From Oceanitalea stevensii (lineage in GTDB: Bacteria > Actinomycetota > Actinomycetes > Actinomycetales > Actinomycetaceae), in assembly GCF_014837105.1 (NCBI RefSeq), contig NZ_JACSPO010000004.1, forward strand, positions 78,124 through 142,123: 64,000 bases of DNA, given 5' to 3'. This document shows, piece after piece, positions 59,984 to 64,000 of this stretch (its first letter is position 1; every line of letters starts with the position of its first letter). A program made the position numbers and the translations under genes. A model generated the notes under the pieces. That model did not search any database. It was not told the origin of the DNA and saw only the letters and a list, made by a program, of their open reading frames with translations.

Positions 59984-60691
59984 TCAGGCGACGGCGGCGA
60001 CGGCGAGCGCGACGGCGGCGTAGTGGCACCAGTAGCCGCCCACCGTGCCGACGTGGAAGATCTCGTGGAAGCCGAACCAGCGCGGGCTGGGGTTGGGCCG
60101 CTTCGTGCCGTAGACGACGGCGCCCAGGGTGTAGCAGGCGCCGCCGGCGATGACGAGCCACATGATCGTCGGGCTGCCGGCGCGGGAGAAGTCCGGCAGG
60201 AACCACACGGCCACCCACCCGAGGGCGACGTAGACCGGCACGTAGATCCAGCGGGGGGCGCCCAGCCACAGCACCCGCATGAGGATGCCCGCGACGGCGC
60301 CGACCCACACGACCGTGAGCAGCACCCGCGCGGTGGAGGCCGGCAGCAGGAGCACCGCCAGCGGGGTGTAGGTGCCGGAGATCAGCAGGAAGATGTTCGA
60401 GTGGTCCAGGCGCCGCAGCAGCGCGGCCGCGCGCGGGGACCAGGTGCCGCGGTGGTAGACCGCGCTCGTGCCGAAGAGGAGGACGGCGGAGACGCCGAAC
60501 ACCGCCGTCGAGACCGTGGCCGCGCCGGGCGGCGCGAGGGCGACGAGGACGACGCTCGCGACGAGGGCCAGCGGCGCCGTGCCGGCGTGGACCCAGCCGC
60601 GCAGCCGCGGCTTGACGGCCTCCGCGACGGACTCGGCCGCGCCGGCGACCTCGGAGGCCGCGCGACGGGCCGGGGGAGTGTCGGGTGCCAA
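59984..60691 (-). CDS. Hemolysin III family / PAQR-like membrane protein
   Basis: A 235-residue seven-span protein related to YqfA/HlyIII (M. tuberculosis Rv1085c). Conserved residues are in FGTSAVYHRGTWSPRAAALL / RRLDHSNIFLLISGTYTPLA (Ser-x3-His and Asp-His) and FGFHEIFHVGTVGGYWCHYAA (His-x3-His), the likely metal site. TTG at 60691 is proposed as the start: AGGAGG lies 8 nt upstream, while the in-frame GTG at 60700 abuts that SD and cannot use it. The upstream region holds a tandem inverted repeat that looks like a TetR-type operator. Divergent from the prenyl synthase gene. Name notwithstanding, haemolytic function is unproven in most members. Confidence 0.88.
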   Translation of the reverse strand: MAPDTPPARRAASEVAGAAESVAEAVKPRLRGWVHAGTAPLALVASVVLVALAPPGAATVSTAVFGVSAVLLFGTSAVYHRGTWSPRAAALLRRLDHSNIFLLISGTYTPLAVLLLPASTARVLLTVVWVGAVAGILMRVLWLGAPRWIYVPVYVALGWVAVWFLPDFSRAGSPTIMWLVIAGGACYTLGAVVYGTKRPNPSPRWFGFHEIFHVGTVGGYWCHYAAVALAVAAVA

Positions 60692-60729
60692 GACCGGCAC
60701 CTCCTTCTGCTGGGACGGGAGCGACAACC

Positions 60730-60757
60730 TACGCTGCCGTAACTTACGCCAGCGTAA
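60730..60757. promoter_or_regulatory. Operator-like inverted repeats upstream of hlyIII
   Basis: TTACGCCAGCGTAA (60744-60757) is a perfect 6-bp inverted repeat with a 2-nt centre; TACGCTGCCGTAA (60730-60742) is a degenerate neighbour. TTAC...GTAA is the half-site pattern of many TetR-family operators. It lies 39 bp before the hlyIII start. Confidence 0.5.
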
Positions 60758-60792
60758 TGGACGGGACCACCATGGCGTGCCCGCCGTCGGAG

Positions 60793-60798
60793 TAGCCT
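60793..60798 (+). promoter_or_regulatory. -10 candidate for the Z-prenyl synthase
   Basis: TAGCCT, 41 nt before ATG at 60840, with AGGAG in the leader. The TTACGC repeats lie just upstream, so the same regulator might affect both directions. Confidence 0.45.
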
Positions 60799-60839
60799 GA
60801 CCCCGTCGTCCCGCCCCGTCGTCAGGAGTGCCCCAGGAC

Positions 60840-61601
60840 ATGCGGCCCCACCGCCTGCTGTACGGACTGTACGAGCGCCGTCTCGCCCGCCGGCTCGACC
60901 GGTCCGCCACCCCGCGGCACGTCGGGGTCATCCTCGACGGCAACCGCCGCTGGGCCAGGGCGCTGGGCAACCCCGCCTCCCACGGTCACCGCAGGGGCGC
61001 GGACAAGATCACCGAGGTGCTCGGCTGGTCGGAGGACGCCGGGGTGCAGATCGTCACCCTGTGGATGCTGTCCACCGACAACCTCCAGCGCGACGCCGAC
61101 GAGGTCGCCGAGCTGCTCGAGATCATCGCCACCGCCGTCGACACGCTCGCCGACTCCGGCCGGTGGCGGCTGCGCGTCGTCGGGGCCCTGGAGCTGCTCC
61201 CGGAGGCCGTCGCCGAGCGGCTGGCCCGCGCCGTCGAGCGCACGGCCCACGTGAGCGGCATGCACGTCAACGTCGCCGTCGGCTACGGCGGGCGCTACGA
61301 GATCACCGCGGCCGTGCGCTCCCTGCTCCACTCCTACGCCGGGCAGGGACTCAGCCTGGAGGAGGCGGCCGAGGCGCTGAGCGTCGAGAGCATCGCCGAG
61401 CACCTCTACACCAAGGGCCAGCCCGACCCGGACCTCGTCATCCGCACCTCCGGCGAGCAGCGGCTGGGCGGCTTCCTCCTGTGGCAGAGCGTCCACAGCG
61501 AGTACTACTTCTGCGAGGCCTACTGGCCCGACTTCCGCCGCGTCGACTTCCTGCGCGGCCTGCGGGACTACACCCAGCGCGAGCGCCGCCTCGGCCGCTG
61601 A
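60840..61601 (+). CDS. Z-isoprenyl diphosphate synthase, Rv1086-like ((2Z,6E)-FPP synthase type)
   Basis: A 253-residue cis-prenyltransferase. HVGVILDGNRRWARALGNPA (motif I with the catalytic Asp), LSTDNLQRD, VNVAVGYGGRYEI, PDPDLVIRTSGEQRLGGFLLW (motif V) and SEYYFCEAYWPDFRRVDF are all present. N-terminal LLYGLYERRL and overall layout are very near M. tuberculosis Rv1086, which makes the short omega,E,Z-farnesyl diphosphate used for decaprenyl phosphate, rather than long-chain UppS; product length here is inferred. ATG at 60840 is chosen over GTG at 60828, which overlaps its own SD. The last bases precede a CATATG-centred palindrome. Confidence 0.93.
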   Translation: MRPHRLLYGLYERRLARRLDRSATPRHVGVILDGNRRWARALGNPASHGHRRGADKITEVLGWSEDAGVQIVTLWMLSTDNLQRDADEVAELLEIIATAVDTLADSGRWRLRVVGALELLPEAVAERLARAVERTAHVSGMHVNVAVGYGGRYEITAAVRSLLHSYAGQGLSLEEAAEALSVESIAEHLYTKGQPDPDLVIRTSGEQRLGGFLLWQSVHSEYYFCEAYWPDFRRVDFLRGLRDYTQRERRLGR

Positions 61602-61625
61602 CCCCCCACACCCCCCACACACACA

Positions 61626-61690
61626 CCCGCATATGCGGGATATGTGCAGTCTGTCGCCGATTCCCACTGCATCAATCCCGCATATGCGGG
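61626..61690. repeat. 65-nt palindrome built from two CCCGCATATGCGGG copies
   Basis: CCCGCATATGCGGG, itself a perfect palindrome, occurs at 61626-61639 and 61677-61690. The DNA between them continues the larger symmetry (TGCAGT with ACTGCA), giving a near-perfect 65-nt inverted repeat. It follows the prenyl synthase gene and may terminate it, but the palindrome-within-palindrome form is unusual. Confidence 0.85.
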
Positions 61691-61700
61691 GGTGGGGGTG

Positions 61701-61718
61701 GGTGAACTCTTTCTGAAC
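61701..61718 (-). promoter_or_regulatory. Candidate PHO box upstream of phoH2
   Basis: On the minus strand GTTCAGA (61718-61712) and GTTCACC (61707-61701) form a direct repeat with 11-nt period, the layout described for Streptomyces PhoP boxes. TAGCGT at 61767-61772 is a -10 candidate downstream. Confidence 0.4.
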
Positions 61719-61920
61719 TTCGGCCACCCCCGGGAGTGTCGCGGGCCCGCGCCGCGCGTGCGGGCCTAGCGTCAGGTGTGACGGGCAGCACACCCGCCGC
61801 CCTCCGGGAGGCCCACCGATGGACGCGACGTTCGCAGGGGCCGCCGGCCCCGCCGGCAGGCCGCTCGCCCTACTCACCGCGCCCGGCACGGCCACTGCCG
61901 GTGCGCCGGAGGGAACCGTC

Positions 61921-63297
61921 ATGACCCTGACCCACCCGGACCCGCTCGCCGACCTCGCCCAGGCGCAGCTGTCCGAGACCGCCGTGCGCCTCACCTACGT
62001 GCTGGACACCTCGGTCCTGCTCTCCGACCCCCACGCCATCGGGCGCTTCGCCGAGCACGACGTCGTGCTGCCGGTCGTCGTCGTCACCGAGCTCGAGGGT
62101 AAGCGCCACCACCCCGAGCTCGGCTACTTCGCCCGCACCGCGCTGCGGCTCCTCGACGACCTGCGCGTACGCCACGGCCGCCTCGACGTCCCCGTCCCCG
62201 TCGGCACCGCCGGCGGCACGCTGCGCGTCGAGCTCAACCACTCCGACCCGGACGTGCTGCCCTCGGGCCTGCGCCTGGGCGACAACGACACCCGCATCCT
62301 GTCCGTCGCGGCCAACCTCGCCGCGGAGGGGCACGAGGTGGCCGTCGTCTCCAAGGACCTGCCGATGCGGGTCAAGGCCTCCGCGCTCGGCATCCCCGCC
62401 CAGGAGTACCGCGCCCAGCAGGTCGTCGCCTCCGGCTGGACGGGGATGACGACGGCGGACCTCACCGACGAGGAGATGGCCACCCTGTGGGGCGAGGAGC
62501 AGCTCGAGACGGCGGGCCTCGCCCTGGCGGACCACCTCACCGAGGAGCTGTGCCACACGGGCGTCGTCCTCCACTCCGGGCGCGGCTCGGCCCTGGGCCG
62601 GGTGACGCCGGACGGCCGCCTGCGTCTCGTGCGGGGGGACCGGGAGGTCTTCGGGGTCCACGGCCGCAGCGCCGAGCAACGCGTCGCGATCGACCTCCTC
62701 ACCGACCCGGACATCGGGATCGTCTCCCTCGGCGGCCGCGCCGGCACCGGCAAGTCCGCCCTCGCGCTGTGCGCAGGCCTGGAGGCCGTCCTCGAACGGC
62801 GCGAGCACCGCAGGGTCGTCGTCTTCCGCCCGCTCTACGCCGTCGGCGGCCAGGACCTCGGCTACCTGCCCGGCACCGAGGCCGAGAAGATGGGGCCGTG
62901 GGCGGAGGCCGTCTTCGACACCCTCGGGGCGCTCGTGGACCGCAACGTCCTGGACGAGGTGCTCGCCCAGGGCATGCTCGAGGTGCTGCCCCTCACCCAC
63001 ATCCGGGGGCGGTCGCTGCACGACGCGTTCGTCGTCGTCGACGAGGCGCAGTCCCTCGAGCGCAACGTCCTCCTCACGGTGCTCTCCCGCATCGGGCAGA
63101 ACTCCAAGGTGGTCCTCACCCACGACGTCGCCCAGCGCGACAACCTCCGCGTGGGGCGCCACGACGGCGTCGCGGCGGTCGTCGAGATGCTCAAGGGCAA
63201 CCCGCTCTTCGCACACGTCACGCTGACCCGCTCGGAGCGCTCGGCCATCGCCGCACTCGTCACCGAGGTCCTCGAGGACGGCCCGCCGGTCATCTGA
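61921..63297 (+). CDS. phoH2: PhoH2-type protein: PIN ribonuclease domain fused to PhoH ATPase
   Basis: A 458-residue RNA-acting enzyme. The N-terminal PIN domain has [13 protein letters not shown] (first acidic residue), [20 protein letters not shown] and [15 protein letters not shown] / [12 protein letters not shown] (later acidic residues). The C-terminal PhoH domain has Walker [18 protein letters not shown], Walker [15 protein letters not shown] and [13 protein letters not shown]. Mycobacterial PhoH2 unwinds and cleaves RNA and is paired with a small antitoxin, PhoAT; no separate upstream gene of that kind is seen. ATG at 61921 (GGAGGG 7 nt before) fits homologues; an in-frame ATG at 61819, also with an SD, would add 34 residues. 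Confidence 0.94.
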   Translation: MTLTHPDPLADLAQAQLSETAVRLTYVLDTSVLLSDPHAIGRFAEHDVVLPVVVVTELEGKRHHPELGYFARTALRLLDDLRVRHGRLDVPVPVGTAGGTLRVELNHSDPDVLPSGLRLGDNDTRILSVAANLAAEGHEVAVVSKDLPMRVKASALGIPAQEYRAQQVVASGWTGMTTADLTDEEMATLWGEEQLETAGLALADHLTEELCHTGVVLHSGRGSALGRVTPDGRLRLVRGDREVFGVHGRSAEQRVAIDLLTDPDIGIVSLGGRAGTGKSALALCAGLEAVLERREHRRVVVFRPLYAVGGQDLGYLPGTEAEKMGPWAEAVFDTLGALVDRNVLDEVLAQGMLEVLPLTHIRGRSLHDAFVVVDEAQSLERNVLLTVLSRIGQNSKVVLTHDVAQRDNLRVGRHDGVAAVVEMLKGNPLFAHVTLTRSERSAIAALVTEVLEDGPPVI

Positions 63298-63318
63298 CCG
63301 TCGCCCCACCCTCCCGGT

Positions 63319-63362
63319 CGCCGAGAGCTGAGTTGTTCCGATGAACAACTCAGCTCTCGGCG
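63319..63362. repeat. Single hairpin of the GCTGAGTTGTT family (locus 3)
   Basis: CGCCGAGAGCTGAGTTGTT (63319-63337) pairs perfectly over 19 bp with 63344-63362 around CCGATG. It sits between convergent phoH2 and the sugar kinase and probably terminates both. It appears to be the simple, unamplified form of the arrays at 3676 and 10599. Confidence 0.88.
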
Positions 63363-63377
63363 CGAAAGGGGAGGGGG

Positions 63378-64000
63378 CTACTCGAGCTCGGCGGCGGTGG
63401 GCGGGTTGGCGCCGGCGCGGGAGACGGTGATCGCGGCGATCGCGGCGGCCCGCTCGAGGACGCCCCGCAGCGTCCCGGCGTCGACGGCGCGCAGGCGCTC
63501 GCGACGGTCCGCGCCGACGAGGTCCGCGCGGACGAGGGCGTCGATGATGCCGCCCATGAAGGAGTCGCCGGCCCCCACCGTGTCGACGACGGTCGTGCGC
63601 GGCGCGGGGACGCTCACGGCAAGGCCGTCGGCCGCGTAGGCCTCGGAGCCCTCGCCGCCCCTCGTCACGACGACGACGGCGGGCCCCAGGGCCAGCCACG
63701 CGCGGGCGACGTCGGCGACGGGCTCACCGGGCGCGAGCCACGCGACGTCCTCGTCGGAGACCTTGACGACGTCGGAGCGCGCGACGAGCGCCTCGACCCG
63801 CTCCCGAGCCTCGGCGGCGGAGCCCATGATCGCGGGGCGCGCGTTGGGGTCGTAGGTGACGGTGGCCGTGCCCGCGACGGCGTCGAGCAGGCGGGCGGTG
63901 CGCGCGGCGGCCGGCTCGAGGACGGCGCTGATCGAGCCGGTGTGGACCAGGCGCGGGGCGCGCCCGGCGAGGTCCGGCAGGTCGCAGGTGATGTCGAACT
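63378..64000 (-). CDS. PfkB-family carbohydrate kinase (partial, runs off right edge)
   Basis: The C-terminal 206 residues or so of a ribokinase-fold sugar kinase. From the edge the frame reads GRAPRLVHTGSISAVLEPAA, then VTYDPNARPAIM (typical of fructokinases), VKVSDEDVAWLAPG, VVVVTRGGEGSEAY, and the PfkB signature VDTVGAGDSFMGGIIDAL with the catalytic Asp. Short final helix ends AGANPPTAAELE. The start lies beyond base 64000. Specificity is probably fructose or a related ketose, judged only from DPNARP. Convergent with phoH2. Confidence 0.9.
   Translation of the reverse strand, partial: FDITCDLPDLAGRAPRLVHTGSISAVLEPAAARTARLLDAVAGTATVTYDPNARPAIMGSAAEARERVEALVARSDVVKVSDEDVAWLAPGEPVADVARAWLALGPAVVVVTRGGEGSEAYAADGLAVSVPAPRTTVVDTVGAGDSFMGGIIDALVRADLVGADRRERLRAVDAGTLRGVLERAAAIAAITVSRAGANPPTAAELE

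Overview
The window is very GC-rich, strongly codon-biased bacterial chromosome. It carries mycothiol S-conjugate amidase (mca), a resuscitation-promoting factor with DUF348/G5 domains, a GT39 protein mannosyltransferase, and the actinobacterial gene order metG-tatD-rpfB-ksgA-ispE and glmU-prs-rplY-pth-mfd-mazG-eno-ftsB-DUF501-ppx. This points to an Actinomycetota chromosome, probably Micrococcales; I cannot name a genus. From about 7.8 kb on, the gene content follows the order I remember from Mycobacterium tuberculosis Rv1002c-Rv1026 and then Rv1080c-Rv1095, with insertions. It is therefore mostly ordinary core chromosome. No phage, IS element, integrase, CRISPR array or rRNA operon was seen.

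Layout. 1-2.1 kb: minus-strand osmoprotectant ABC importer (ATPase and two permeases, running off the left edge). 2.2-7.8 kb: class I flavin disulfide-reductase homologue, GH13 glycosidase, alditol oxidase, and an overlapping ECF sigma factor/O6-methylguanine methyltransferase pair. 7.8-12.4 kb: mannosyltransferase, rsmI, universal stress protein, nicotinamidase, PH-domain membrane protein. 12.5-20 kb: metG, tatD, two cell-wall hydrolases, ksgA, ispE. 20-28 kb: nhaA with a structured leader, ABC-F protein, FAD oxidoreductase with convergent MarR, TetR-NatA-NatB cassette. 28-32 kb: tRNA-Gln, glmU-prs, and a nuclease-fold gene bracketed by palindromes. 32-44 kb: rplY, pth, YciO-like protein, mfd, two small or secreted proteins, mazG, eno, ftsB, DUF501, ppx, udgB, a tRNA with anticodon UAA. 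44-50 kb: NDH-2, ABC-2 exporter, Bax inhibitor-1-like protein, CE7 esterase. 50-57.6 kb: RND pump with divergent MarR, FKBP, msrA, AI-2E transporter, ilvA. 57.6-64 kb: greA, DUF4307, mca, small membrane protein, hemolysin III, Z-isoprenyl synthase, PhoH2, PfkB kinase (cut by the right edge).

Regulation. At least 18 genes have a -10-like NANNNT hexamer exactly 6 or 7 nt before the start codon, so leaderless initiation looks common. Several divergent or leader regions carry inverted repeats that look like operators (both MarR genes, hlyIII), a structured leader (nhaA), an attenuator-like hairpin (greA), GTCAC repeats (rpf-type genes) and a possible PHO box (phoH2). Stop/start overlaps (ATGA, GTGA, TGATG) tie many neighbours into translationally coupled pairs.

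The least explained feature is the intergenic DNA. Long, nearly perfect palindromes recur in at least three sequence families. In two loci one arm of the hairpin is amplified as a tandem array (31-33 bp and 47 bp periods), and in two others the palindrome sits beside a GC-rich minisatellite. One intergenic gap contains a G21-C24 tract. These, the UAA-anticodon tRNA without a long variable arm, and two unrecognised small ORFs are the best leads for something undescribed.
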